Below the pieces are notes generated by a model that had not been told where the DNA came from, made no database searches, and worked only from the letters and a program-made list of their open reading frames with translations. From Planctomycetota bacterium (lineage in GTDB: Bacteria; Planctomycetota; UBA1135; GCA-002686595): DNA of 41,454 bases. Location: positions 1 through 41,454 of the forward strand of contig VGZD01000022.1 of the NCBI GenBank assembly GCA_016872715.1, in the 5' to 3' direction. Shown here in pieces: positions 14,327 through 23,897 of this stretch; within the stretch, counting starts at the first letter, position 1, and each line of letters opens with the position of its first letter. A program made the position numbers and the translations under genes.

Positions 14327-17300
14327 ATGCGCAACAGGGCAGCGATTGCACTTCTGGCCGTGTCGGTGCTCGCCTCGACGCTGGCGTACTTGCTGGTTCT
14401 GCGGCCCTCGACGGGAGGCGCGGACGGGGCGGCGAGGGCTGCGGACACGGCGACCGAGGCTGTGACCGACGACGATTCGCTCGCTGGCGCGGAGGGCGAG
14501 CTCCGCGCGAGCGCCGCGCACGGCGCGGGCGACGGGCGCGTGGAACAGGAGCTGCGGCCCGAGACTGCGGTGATCGAGCTCACAGGGCGCGTGCTCTGGC
14601 CGGTGGGTACGCCCCCCGACGAGAGCGCGGAGGTGCTGCTCGTGACCGAGGCCGCTCGCCGCGGCGACGAGCTGCGCGATGGAAACGACGACGAACTCGC
14701 CAGCGATGCGCGCATCCTCGCGCGCGCCACGGTCGAGCAGGACGGCTCCTTCCGTCTGCCATGGCGCGACCGCGCGGATGGCACGTGGATCGAGCTGCGC
14801 GGGCGCTACGTGTTTCTGGTCGAGCCGCGCCGCTTCGCGCCAGCGGACGCGGGAGCGGCGCTCGAGCTCGCGCCGGAACTCGGCGCCTGGGTCACGGGTC
14901 GCGTCGTCGTCGCCTCGGGCGTGGCACCCGAGGGCTTCGACGTGCGCGAGTGCGAGCTCGAGCTCATGTTCGACGCGCTCGCCCTCGCCGGGGGTGCGCG
15001 CGCGCCCGTGGGATTGCGCGCGCCCAAGACGCATCCGCGCTCGGATGGCAGCTACGAGTTCCGCGGCGTCGCGTCGCGCCTCGCGCGCGACCTGCGCGCG
15101 CGCTGCGACGCGCTCGCGGCCTTCAAGAGCGAGAGCGTGGACGTTCGTCCGGGCCTGCACGTCGTGCTCGATGCCGTGCTCACGCGCGGCGGCGAGCTCG
15201 CCGGACGCGTCGTCGATGCCGACGGCGTTCCGATCGCCGAAGCGAAGTTGAAGGCCTCCGTCGATCCGCTGGTGTTCGGACAGGGCGGCTTCGAGGTTCG
15301 CGAGGGCGCGAGCGATGCCGAGGGCCGGTTCGTGCTCGCAGCGGTGCTCGCGGGCGAGGTGAACCTCGATCTGGGCGGTCAGGCCGTGCTCGAACGCACG
15401 CTCGCTTGCACGGTGCGCGACGGCGAGCGCACGGAGCTCGGCGACGTCGTGCTCAAGCGCGGTGCGACTCTGGGCGGTGTCGTGCGCTGGCCCGATGGAA
15501 GCCCCGCGGCGAACGCCAAGGTGCGCGCCGACTTCGATCCGGCGGCGCTCGGCGGCATGAGCGCGCTCAACGCGATGCAGGGCGCGCGCGGCACGGCCGT
15601 CGCGGATTCCGACGGCCATTTCACGATCGTCGGACTGGGCAAGGGTCCATTCCTCGTGAGTGCGAGCGCGGCGCCCGCGCCCGGTGCGAGCGAGCATCGC
15701 GCGAGCGAAGGCGGCGTCACGCCGGACGGTCGGACGATCGAGCTCTTGCTCGCGGCGCCGATCGCGCTCGACGTGCGCGTCGTCGACGCCCACGGCGTCG
15801 CCGTGCCGCAGGCCAAGGTGCGCGCCAAGGAAAACGTGGGCGGCGTCGTGCGCGGACTCGGCGGCCGCACGGAACTGGCACGCGAAAAGCCGGAGAGCGG
15901 CCACTTCCGGTTCGAGGAACTCGGGCGCGGCAAGTGGGATCTCACGGCCACGGCGGAGGGTTTCACGCGCGCGGATCGGACCGTGGAGCTCGCGAGCGAG
16001 CCGGCGACCGACGAGGTCGTGCTCGTGCTCGAGCGCGGCGGCGCCGTCAGCGGACGGGTCGTCGACGTCGCCGGGTCGCCGGTCGAGGGCGCGAGCGTGC
16101 AGATCGCGGCGAACTTGCAAAACGTCGTCAGGCAAGCCGAGGACGGCGCCACGGCCGCGCTCGTCGCGACCTCGCTCCCCGACGGCAGCTTCCGGCTGTC
16201 GAATCTGTCGGCGGGACAGCACGACCTCGTCGCGCGCGCGGAGCTCACCGCGGGCAGCGAGGCGGTCGAAGTCGAGGTGCGCAGCGGCGAGGAGACGACT
16301 GGCGTGCTGCTCACGCTGCGACTGGGAGGCACGCTCACCGGCGAGGTGTACGCGAAGGACGGCACACGGGCCTCGGGTGCGCAGGTCCTGTTGCAGCTCT
16401 CGACCGATCCGCTCTCGCAGCGCTTCGTGAACGCCGATCGCGACGGCCAGTTCCGCGTCGAGCACTTGGCGGCGGGGACCTACAACGTGATGCACTTCCC
16501 GCGCGCCAACGCCAAGTCGCGCGCCGACACCGAGGGCGAGGCCGACGCGGCGGCGCTGCTCACCGGCATGCTGCTCGCGAGCGCCAAGGTGATCGAAGGG
16601 GAGACGGTCCATGTCGTGCTCGGTGCGCCCGCCAAGGACGCGGTCGAGCTCGCGGGGCGCGTCACCTGCGACGGACGCGGCGTCGGCGGCGTGATGATCT
16701 CGCTCGTGCGCGACCAGCGCGCGGCAGCGGGCGCGGCACCGGGCTCGTTCAAGTTCGCGACGAGCGGCGAGGACGGCCGCTTCACCGTCACGCTCGACGC
16801 TCCCGGGGACTACTTCGCTTCACTGCAGAAGCCTGGGAACGCGGGCCAGCAGCAGACGGTCACGCAGCGCTTCCGCGCTCCGGAAACACCGACGTTTCAG
16901 CACGAATTCGAGCTGCCGATCGGCGCGATCGCAGGCCGCGTGCGCGCGAGCGATGGCTCGGGCGCCGCGCGCGTGCGCGTGACGCTCACGAACGATGGCC
17001 CGATGCCCTTGGGCTCGCTGTTCGGCGACAACTACGCGGAAGTCGAGACCGACGGCGAGGGGCGCTACGAGCTCGTGTGGCTCTCGCCCGGCCGCTACAC
17101 GGTCGCGATCGGCGGCGCGCCGCTGGGGGGACTGCTCGGAGGCAGCGCGCGCGGCGGGCGAGCGCTGCGCGAAGGCGTCGCGGTGCGCGAGGGCGCGCGA
17201 ACGGAGGGCGTCGACTTCGAGTTGCACGAGGCAGGCAGCGTGAGCGGCATCGTCAAGGGCCCCGACGGCGCGCCCGCCGCGGACGCGGCGCTGTTCGTGC

Positions 17301-17776
17301 GCGATGCCGCGGGTCGTCCGGTCGAGCGTCTGTCGATGCTCGCGACGGACTCCGCCGGTCGCTTCACCTACGACGGGCTCGAGTCAGGCGAGTACACGCT
17401 CTCCGCGCGCAAGAGCGGGCTGGCGAGCGATGGTCGCGCGCGCGTGCTCGTGCGAGCAGGCGAAGCGGCGAACGTGGAGCTCGTGCTCGGCGCGGGGACG
17501 CTGCTGCTCGTCACCGTCAGCAACGAAGATGGCAGCCCCGTCGAAGCCACCTTGAGCGTGCTCGACGACGCGGGGCGCGAGGTTCACGACAGCGTGTCGA
17601 TCGCGGAGATCATGGAGGCCATGACCAGCGGCGCGTGGTCGAGCCGCGAGCAGCGCGTGGGTCCGCTCGCACCGGGCAAGTACCGCGTGATCGTGACCGC
17701 GCCGGACGGGCGCAAGGAAACCAAGCCCGTCACGCTCTCCGGCCAGCGGGAGCGCAAGCTCAACGTGCGGCTGTAG
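14327..17776 (+). CDS. Large exported protein with about ten carboxypeptidase-regulatory-like domains
   Basis: The 1149-residue protein starts MRNRAAIALLAVSVLASTLAYLLVLRPST, a signal anchor or uncleaved signal. About ten transthyretin/carboxypeptidase-regulatory-like (CarboxypepD_reg) beta-sandwich units follow. They are recognisable by GRVVDADGVPIAEAKLKA, GGVVRWPDGSPAANAKVRA, SGRVVDVAGSPVEGASVQI, TGEVYAKDGTRASGAQVLL and similar starts, each closed by DGRF-L-L-AG-Y. It ends GQRERKLNVRL. No catalytic domain is seen, so a structural, adhesive or scaffolding envelope role is inferred. ATG 14327 is preferred over the GTG 9 nt upstream. An A8 tract and a TATAAG (14313) lie just upstream and would make a nearly leaderless transcript if used as a -10. 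A paralog starts at 40522, where residues after PKLGGWLTGHVV match this protein's PELGAWVTGRVV. Confidence 0.85.
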   Translation: MRNRAAIALLAVSVLASTLAYLLVLRPSTGGADGAARAADTATEAVTDDDSLAGAEGELRASAAHGAGDGRVEQELRPETAVIELTGRVLWPVGTPPDESAEVLLVTEAARRGDELRDGNDDELASDARILARATVEQDGSFRLPWRDRADGTWIELRGRYVFLVEPRRFAPADAGAALELAPELGAWVTGRVVVASGVAPEGFDVRECELELMFDALALAGGARAPVGLRAPKTHPRSDGSYEFRGVASRLARDLRARCDALAAFKSESVDVRPGLHVVLDAVLTRGGELAGRVVDADGVPIAEAKLKASVDPLVFGQGGFEVREGASDAEGRFVLAAVLAGEVNLDLGGQAVLERTLACTVRDGERTELGDVVLKRGATLGGVVRWPDGSPAANAKVRADFDPAALGGMSALNAMQGARGTAVADSDGHFTIVGLGKGPFLVSASAAPAPGASEHRASEGGVTPDGRTIELLLAAPIALDVRVVDAHGVAVPQAKVRAKENVGGVVRGLGGRTELAREKPESGHFRFEELGRGKWDLTATAEGFTRADRTVELASEPATDEVVLVLERGGAVSGRVVDVAGSPVEGASVQIAANLQNVVRQAEDGATAALVATSLPDGSFRLSNLSAGQHDLVARAELTAGSEAVEVEVRSGEETTGVLLTLRLGGTLTGEVYAKDGTRASGAQVLLQLSTDPLSQRFVNADRDGQFRVEHLAAGTYNVMHFPRANAKSRADTEGEADAAALLTGMLLASAKVIEGETVHVVLGAPAKDAVELAGRVTCDGRGVGGVMISLVRDQRAAAGAAPGSFKFATSGEDGRFTVTLDAPGDYFASLQKPGNAGQQQTVTQRFRAPETPTFQHEFELPIGAIAGRVRASDGSGAARVRVTLTNDGPMPLGSLFGDNYAEVETDGEGRYELVWLSPGRYTVAIGGAPLGGLLGGSARGGRALREGVAVREGARTEGVDFELHEAGSVSGIVKGPDGAPAADAALFVRDAAGRPVERLSMLATDSAGRFTYDGLESGEYTLSARKSGLASDGRARVLVRAGEAANVELVLGAGTLLLVTVSNEDGSPVEATLSVLDDAGREVHDSVSIAEIMEAMTSGAWSSREQRVGPLAPGKYRVIVTAPDGRKETKPVTLSGQRERKLNVRL

Positions 17777-17808
17777 CGAAGGACAGCGCGCGGAACGAGT
17801 CACATCGC

Positions 17809-17837
17809 GCCGCGCGAGTCAGATCGTCGCGCGCGGC
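17809..17837. terminator. Possible hairpin between convergent genes
   Basis: Eight-bp arms GCCGCGCG and CGCGCGGC enclose 13 nt, placed exactly between the stops of the large exported protein and the amidohydrolase-like gene. There is no T tract, and the arms are of a simple G+C sequence common here, so confidence is low. Confidence 0.35.
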
Positions 17838-18719
17838 TCACTTCGCCGCCGGGGACTTGACCCCCGAAGGCTTGGATTCAGGTGGTTTTTCCGCGGGCGC
17901 AGGCTCGGGATACCAGTCCGCGAGCACCTCGGCGAGAGCGCGCGCAACCCGCCGCGCGGTCTCGGGCCGGCGCTCTCTCGCGCGCGCGGCCGCGGGAAAC
18001 TCGAGCTGTACGGCGCGCAGAGTCGCGTCGCGATGACGGCGCACGATGTAGCCGCCATTGAAATACGGCTTGCCGTCGGGGTGCGGGCGCGCAGGACACG
18101 GAAGTGCGGCGAGCCCCGCCTCCGCGAGCCGCGCTCCGAGCGACTGCTCTCCGCGCACCCAAGGCACGTCGACGCGCTCTTCGCCGAACCAGCGCTCGCG
18201 CGCGAGAGCGTCGTCATCGAGTGCAAGTTGCTTCGCGTCGAGCGCGAAGCCGAGCTCCACCAGCGGCTCTTCGTGCGCATGGCCGTGCACATCGATCACG
18301 AGCGCGCGACCGTCGCGCAACTTGCGCGCGGCCTTCGTCGCGCGCTCCAGAGCCGCGTGGTATTCGCGCCACACTTCCGCGCCGAGGCCGTCGGCGTCCG
18401 TCGCATCGTCGGCGGCGCGGTTGAGGTCGACCTTCGAACGGTGGATCGTGGTCGCGACGACGAACGGGCGCGCGTGCAGCAGTTGCTCGAGCTCGTCGGC
18501 GACGGACAGCGCCAGCTCTCGCGTGCCGACATCGAGCGTCGTGACACCCGTCGTGCGATCGGGCGCCGACGCAGGCTTCTCGCTGCCTCCGTGGGGGGCG
18601 CTCAAGACCAGCGGCAGCGTCCCCTCCAAGAGCACCACGAACTCCGCGGCGCGGGGCGGAGCCTCGGCCACGGGCCCTTGCGTCAGAGACAGCGCCAGAA
18701 CGAGCAAGGTGGTTCGCAT
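17838..18719 (-). CDS. Exported N-formylglutamate-amidohydrolase-like protein
   Basis: This 293-residue protein has a signal peptide (MRTTLLVLALSLTQGPVAEA). The motifs LSAPHGG (39-45), IHRSKVDLNRA (92-102), VIDVHGHAHE (141-150) and FNGGYIVRR resemble the N-formylglutamate amidohydrolase family, a zinc-dependent amidase fold; His43, His145 and His147 are candidate metal ligands. The classical enzyme is cytoplasmic and acts in histidine degradation. A secreted version may act on another amide such as a peptide or cell-wall substrate (inference). The start at 18719 is chosen because it begins the signal peptide; an ATG 8 codons earlier and a long open frame beyond it would overlap the divergent operon. 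It has a Pro/Lys-rich tail (EKPPESKPSGVKSPAAK). Only 30 bp separate its start from the next gene. Confidence 0.7.
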   Translation of the reverse strand: MRTTLLVLALSLTQGPVAEAPPRAAEFVVLLEGTLPLVLSAPHGGSEKPASAPDRTTGVTTLDVGTRELALSVADELEQLLHARPFVVATTIHRSKVDLNRAADDATDADGLGAEVWREYHAALERATKAARKLRDGRALVIDVHGHAHEEPLVELGFALDAKQLALDDDALARERWFGEERVDVPWVRGEQSLGARLAEAGLAALPCPARPHPDGKPYFNGGYIVRRHRDATLRAVQLEFPAAARARERRPETARRVARALAEVLADWYPEPAPAEKPPESKPSGVKSPAAK

Positions 18720-18749
18720 CGAGATACACCAGCACGCTAGCATGGGGCC

Positions 18750-19805
18750 ATGGCCGTGACGCTCGATCAGGGTGTCTCCGCGCTGCGTCGGCGAACGTTC
18801 GGCGTCGCATGGGTGCGGCGCGCGGGCCCGCTGTGCGGCTGGACGCTCGGAGGCTGCGCGGCCGCGGCGCTCCTCGCGCGCGGCGGACTGGGTTGGGAGC
18901 GCCCTCAGGCCGCGTGGCTGCTCGCTCCGGCGCTGCTCGCCCCCATCGCCGCGCTCGTGCTCGCGCGCCGCGAACGCCCCAGCGCCGCGCAGGCCGCGAC
19001 GTGGCTCGACGTGCGCTCCGGAGGCAGCGGCTTCGTCGTCACCGAGCAGGAGCTCGGCTCGACGGCGTGGAGTCCGCGCACCGAAGTCGCGCTGCAGGCC
19101 GCGCTGGCAAGATTGCCGCGCGTCCAGCTCTCGGCGCTCGCTCGTCCGCTCGGACTTGCGCTGGCGTTCGCCGCGCTCGCGCTGTGGATCGAATTGCCGC
19201 GCGAGGTCGTCGGGCCGCCGCCCGCGGTGTCCGCCGCGGCGCTCGAGCGCGTCGAGGAGCGACTCGAGACGCTGCAGGACGCGCTGGCACTCGATCCGGA
19301 GCTCGAACGCGAGCTCGAAGAGCGCCTCGAAGCCGCCAAGGCGGACTCCGAAGCAGGCCATCCCGAGAGCACCTACGAGGCGCTCGACCAGCTCGACGAG
19401 CGCATCGAGCAAGCCGCGCAGGAAGCGGAGCTCGCCGCGCAGCAGGCGCTCGCGCAGCTCGGGTCGGCGGCCAACGAGGCGCAGCTCGCCAAGGCCCAGC
19501 AGGCTCTGCAGGACGCGGCGCAGACCATGGGCGCGGCGGGACTTGCGAAGGACCTGCCCGAGGAGCTCGAGCGCGAGCTCGCACAGGCCGCTCAATCGCT
19601 CGCGGGCGAGCCGCTCTCATCGGCGGAGCTCGCGCGCCTCGCGCAGGAACTCAAGGGCGCGCTCGACGGCCGCATGGGCAAGCTGGCAGGCGGACGACTG
19701 ATCGACCCCTCCAAGCTCGGCAAGCTCGGCGAGAAGCTGTCGCTCGAGGACTTCGACGACGAGCACGAGTGCGACGAGGAGTGCAAGCAGCCCGGCGGGA
19801 CATGA
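18750..19805 (+). CDS. Membrane-anchored coiled-coil protein heading the MoxR operon
   Basis: This 351-residue protein has two N-terminal hydrophobic segments (about 28-45 and 54-72: WTLGGCAAAALLA, AWLLAPALLAPIAALVLA), then a third (LGLALAFAALALWIELP, about 132-148). A long Glu/Ala/Leu-rich region (about 160-310) is strongly predicted by eye to be alpha-helical coiled coil. The end is acidic with two cysteines (DEHECDEEC). I do not recognise a named family; comparable coiled-coil membrane proteins occur beside MoxR/DUF58/VWA genes in planctomycetes. It ends at a TGA after QPGGT, yet the same frame continues to 20150 with plausible protein, so this may be the N-terminal part of a single 466-residue protein. 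It diverges from the amidohydrolase-like gene. Confidence 0.75.
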   Translation: MAVTLDQGVSALRRRTFGVAWVRRAGPLCGWTLGGCAAAALLARGGLGWERPQAAWLLAPALLAPIAALVLARRERPSAAQAATWLDVRSGGSGFVVTEQELGSTAWSPRTEVALQAALARLPRVQLSALARPLGLALAFAALALWIELPREVVGPPPAVSAAALERVEERLETLQDALALDPELERELEERLEAAKADSEAGHPESTYEALDQLDERIEQAAQEAELAAQQALAQLGSAANEAQLAKAQQALQDAAQTMGAAGLAKDLPEELERELAQAAQSLAGEPLSSAELARLAQELKGALDGRMGKLAGGRLIDPSKLGKLGEKLSLEDFDDEHECDEECKQPGGT

Positions 19806-19829
19806 AAGGGCCGGGGCAAGGGTCACGCC

Positions 19830-20146
19830 GTGAGCGTGGCGGGCACTCCTGGATCGGGCGGCGTGACGCGCGGGCGCGGCGACGCGGACCTCGCGTTCTC
19901 TGGCGAAACGAAGGGACGCACCGACGAGTTCGAGTCGCGCTCGCTGCCCGAGGCGAGCGCGCTCGACCCGGATTCGACGGGCTTGGTCGGCGTCGGCGCG
20001 GCCGCTCCCGAGGCGGCGCCGCGAGGTTCGGGCGCGGGACTCGTCGAAGGCGAGATTTCGACCGGGCGCGGCGCATGGAAGCGTCGGCTCGCGCCGGCTC
20101 ACCGCGAGGCCGTGCGCGATTTCTTCGGACAGGATGAACCCAAGCG

Positions 20147-20150
<4 letters not shown>
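19830..20150 (+). CDS. Small protein, or C-terminal continuation of the preceding gene after an in-frame TGA
   Basis: The 106 residues starting at GTG 19830 ([26 protein letters not shown]...) are in exactly the same frame as the coiled-coil gene, with only the TGA at 19803-19805 and eight codons between. The segment [11 protein letters not shown] followed by an acidic stretch and [14 protein letters not shown] looks like the tail of this family, which I recall as fused in related organisms (unverified). AAGGG near 19818 could serve as a ribosome site for reinitiation at the GTG. Its TGA overlaps the MoxR ATG (ATGA), implying translational coupling. The options are two coupled genes, a nonsense mutation or sequencing error, or readthrough. 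Function is unknown. Confidence 0.5.
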
Positions 20151-21163
<1,013 letters not shown>

Positions 21164-21168
21164 CACGC

Positions 21169-22965
21169 ATGCGAGCGCTCCTGTTCGGATGCTTGGCGCT
21201 CCTCGGATCGGCGCCGCCTGCGAGCGCGGGCGATGTGACGGCGCGGCTCGAACGCGCGGACATCGAGGTTCGCGCGCGCAGTGCGTGGCCCGCGAAACTC
21301 AACAAGGGCTGGGCACCGCTGCGGCTCGAGCTCCGCAATCGCTCCAGCGAACCGGCGCGCGTGCGGCTCGACGCCAAGGCCCCGGAGTGGCAGCTCCAGC
21401 GCGTGTTCGAGCGCTCGTTCGAGCTCGCCCCGGGCGAGAGCATCGAGACCGAGGTCCTGCTGCCCGCGGGTGGCCAGTGGCAGCAGGACTGGAACTTGCG
21501 CCTGCGCAGCCAGCGCGGCGACGACTGGAATTCCGCTGGTGTCCTGAGCGGCGGCTGCGAGCTCGACTACCTCGCGATCCTCGCCGTCAGCGACGAGGTC
21601 GTGAGCGCGAGCCGCATTGCGGAGTGGGGCGAGACGACTTCGCGCCTTAAGGTCAACCCCGGCGGCTATGTGCCGCCGGGCACGACGACGACGCCCGACG
21701 ACGCGCAGATCGCCCTCGCGCGCTACGACGACTTGCCGCGCGCGTGGAATGGCTACTCGAGCCTCGATCTCGTCGTCCTCGATGCACGCCGCGAGCTGCC
21801 GCCCGAGAAGGAACTCGAGTCGCTGGTCGCGTGGGTGCGCGCCGGTGGCGTGGCGCTCATCGCGGGCCCGCGCGCGCGCGAGCTGGCCGCCGAGCGCGGC
21901 TCGCTCGCGCCGTGGCTGGAAGAACGCTTCCGTGTGACCAAAGACGCCGGCGACCTTCAGACCTGCGGACTGGGAGTGCTCGCGCTTCACACAAGCGAGC
22001 AATGGTTCGACGATCCGGACTTGCGCGAGAGCGTGCATCGACTCGCGAGCGAGAAATGGGACATCGCGCCGCGCGCGGACGGCACCTCGCGCGCGCGCCG
22101 GACCGACCTGGCGATCCCCGGCCTCGGAGCGATCCCCCATCACATCTTCGCGCTGCTGCTGATCGCCTTCGGACTGCTGATCGGGCCCGTGAACTTCCTG
22201 TGGATCGCGCGCAAGGGTCGGCCCGTGCTGCTGCTCCTCACGATTCCGATGATCGCGCTCGCCACCACGCTGACGCTGCTCGTGTACGGAACGCTGGTGC
22301 AGGGGCTCGACGTCAAGGTCGCCTCGCAGTCCATTGCACTGCTCGACGAGCGCCTCCATCGCTCCGCCTGCGTCGAGCGACGCCTGATCTACGCCGGACT
22401 CTCACCCGGCGAAGGACTGCGACCGGAAGCCTCGACCGCGCTGCACTTCCTGCGCGAGGGCTCCGGGCGCTTTGGATCCGTCGGTCGCAACCTGCTGCGG
22501 ATCGAGCAAGACCCCGACCTGCTGCTCGCCGGTGACTACCTGCCCACCCGCATCGCCGTGCAGCACATACTGCAGAACGAGCGCGCCGCGCGCGGTCGGC
22601 TCGAGGTGAGTCGCTCCCCCGAGGGGCTCGTCGTGCGCAACGGACTCGGCGCGCGCATCGCTTCCGTGCTCGCGCGCGACGAACGCGGCGCTTGGTACGC
22701 GAGCAGCAGCGCCATCGCCGAGGGCGCGACGGCAACGCTCGCGCCCTGCGAGCCGCCGACGCGAGACGACCTCGCCACCGAGCCGATCGAGATTCAAATC
22801 GGATCGTGGGCCCGCTCTCCCGAGGAACTGATTCCGCACGCGACCTACCTCGCGCGGATCGAACGCTCGCCATTCCGAGACGGCTGCGGCATCGAGACGA
22901 CCGAGCTCGCGAGCGACCACCGCCTGCTCGGAATCTGGGACCTGCAGTCGGAGGTCTGGAAATGA
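21169..22965 (+). CDS. Exported/membrane protein of the MoxR operon, unknown function
   Basis: This 598-residue protein has a signal peptide (MRALLFGCLALLGSAPPASAG) and a large N-terminal extracytoplasmic part: a beta-rich segment with NKGWAPLRLELRNRS, then a Rossmann-like stretch (SLDLVVLDARREL, LVAWVRAGGVALIAGPRA) that resembles the glutamine-amidotransferase-like fold of BatA relatives. Two transmembrane helices follow (about 325-350: IFALLLIAFGLLIGPVNFLWI; about 354-378: LLLLTIPMIALATTLTLLVYG), then a C-terminal domain of about 220 residues. GPVNF between helices is common in such planctomycete membrane proteins. It starts 5 bp after moxR and overlaps the ABC ATPase gene by ATGA, so it is part of the same operon and may be an accessory of the transporter. 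Not a recognised named family. Confidence 0.8.
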   Translation: MRALLFGCLALLGSAPPASAGDVTARLERADIEVRARSAWPAKLNKGWAPLRLELRNRSSEPARVRLDAKAPEWQLQRVFERSFELAPGESIETEVLLPAGGQWQQDWNLRLRSQRGDDWNSAGVLSGGCELDYLAILAVSDEVVSASRIAEWGETTSRLKVNPGGYVPPGTTTTPDDAQIALARYDDLPRAWNGYSSLDLVVLDARRELPPEKELESLVAWVRAGGVALIAGPRARELAAERGSLAPWLEERFRVTKDAGDLQTCGLGVLALHTSEQWFDDPDLRESVHRLASEKWDIAPRADGTSRARRTDLAIPGLGAIPHHIFALLLIAFGLLIGPVNFLWIARKGRPVLLLLTIPMIALATTLTLLVYGTLVQGLDVKVASQSIALLDERLHRSACVERRLIYAGLSPGEGLRPEASTALHFLREGSGRFGSVGRNLLRIEQDPDLLLAGDYLPTRIAVQHILQNERAARGRLEVSRSPEGLVVRNGLGARIASVLARDERGAWYASSSAIAEGATATLAPCEPPTRDDLATEPIEIQIGSWARSPEELIPHATYLARIERSPFRDGCGIETTELASDHRLLGIWDLQSEVWK

Positions 22966-23897
22966 AGGGTGCGCTCGAAGTTCGCGCGATCACCAAGCGC
23001 TTCGGGGCCCTAACGGCCGTCGACGCGGTGAGCTTCACCGTCGCCCCCGGCGAGATCATGGGCTTCATCGGGCCCAACGGCGCCGGCAAGACCACCACGA
23101 TGCGCATCTGCTCGACACTCGAGCTGCCCGACTCGGGCGACGTGCGCGTCGACGGCATCAGCGTGACGGAGCATCCGCGCGAGGCACGCGCGCGCATCGG
23201 CTTCATGCCGGATTCCTACGGCGCCTACGCCAATACGACCATCCACGAGTACCTCGACTTCTTCGCGCGCGCCTACGGCATCCGCGGCGACGCGCGCCGC
23301 AGCGTGCTCGAGCGCGTGATCGAGTTCACCTCGCTCGGCGACCTGCGCGAGAAGCACATCGACGCGCTCTCCAAGGGCATGAAGCAGCGCCTGTGCCTCG
23401 CCAAGACGCTGCTGCACGATCCCGCGGTGCTGATCCTCGACGAGCCCGCGGCGGGTCTCGACCCGCGCGCGCGCGTCGAGCTGCGCGAGCTCGTGAAAGC
23501 TCTCGCGGGCATGGGCAAGTCGATCCTGATTTCGTCGCACATCCTCACCGAGCTCGCGGAAATGTGCACGACCGTCACGGTGATCGAGCGTGGCACGGTG
23601 CGCGGGTCGGGCTCGGTCGAGTCGATCGCGCGCGGTGTGAGCGGCATCCAGCGCATTTACGCGCGGTCGATCGCCGGCGCGGAGCGACTCGAGCGCGCCT
23701 TGCTCGAGCTGCCGTTCGTGAAGAACGCGCACATCGAGCGCGAGGGCGTGGCCTTTGACTTCGAAGGAGACGAAGCGGCCGCCGCGAGTCTGCTCGCGAC
23801 TCTCGCAGGCGCGGGGCTCGGTCTGTGCGAGTTCGCGCCCAAGACCGTCGACCTCGAGGACGTGTTCCTGTCGCTCACGGAAGGTCGACTGCAATGA
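22962..23897 (+). CDS. ABC-2 type transporter ATP-binding protein
   Basis: This 311-residue nucleotide-binding subunit has Walker A GPNGAGKT (37-44), signature LSKGMKQRL (136-144, the KGMKQ form usual in ABC-2 exporters), Walker B LILDEPAAGLDP (Asp160/Glu161) and an H-loop in ILISSHIL. The C-terminal extension of about 90 residues is typical of the NatA/CcmA/gliding-type group. It energises the permease encoded next (4-bp ATGA overlap). The substrate is unknown; lipids, polysaccharide or protein export are all possible. The co-occurrence of MoxR, DUF58 and VWA genes suggests a conserved envelope system. Confidence 0.95.
   Translation: MKGALEVRAITKRFGALTAVDAVSFTVAPGEIMGFIGPNGAGKTTTMRICSTLELPDSGDVRVDGISVTEHPREARARIGFMPDSYGAYANTTIHEYLDFFARAYGIRGDARRSVLERVIEFTSLGDLREKHIDALSKGMKQRLCLAKTLLHDPAVLILDEPAAGLDPRARVELRELVKALAGMGKSILISSHILTELAEMCTTVTVIERGTVRGSGSVESIARGVSGIQRIYARSIAGAERLERALLELPFVKNAHIEREGVAFDFEGDEAAAASLLATLAGAGLGLCEFAPKTVDLEDVFLSLTEGRLQ

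Noticed and set aside
18720..19595. N-terminal extension of the amidohydrolase-like gene (open frame to 19595)
   Set aside because: The signal peptide begins at 18719 and the extension would be antisense to the coiled-coil gene.
19803..19838. Selenocysteine insertion at the in-frame TGA
   Set aside because: The downstream stem-loop is small and lacks a convincing SECIS shape, the context is not a redox motif, and no sel genes are in the window. A nonsense change or stop-restart is simpler.
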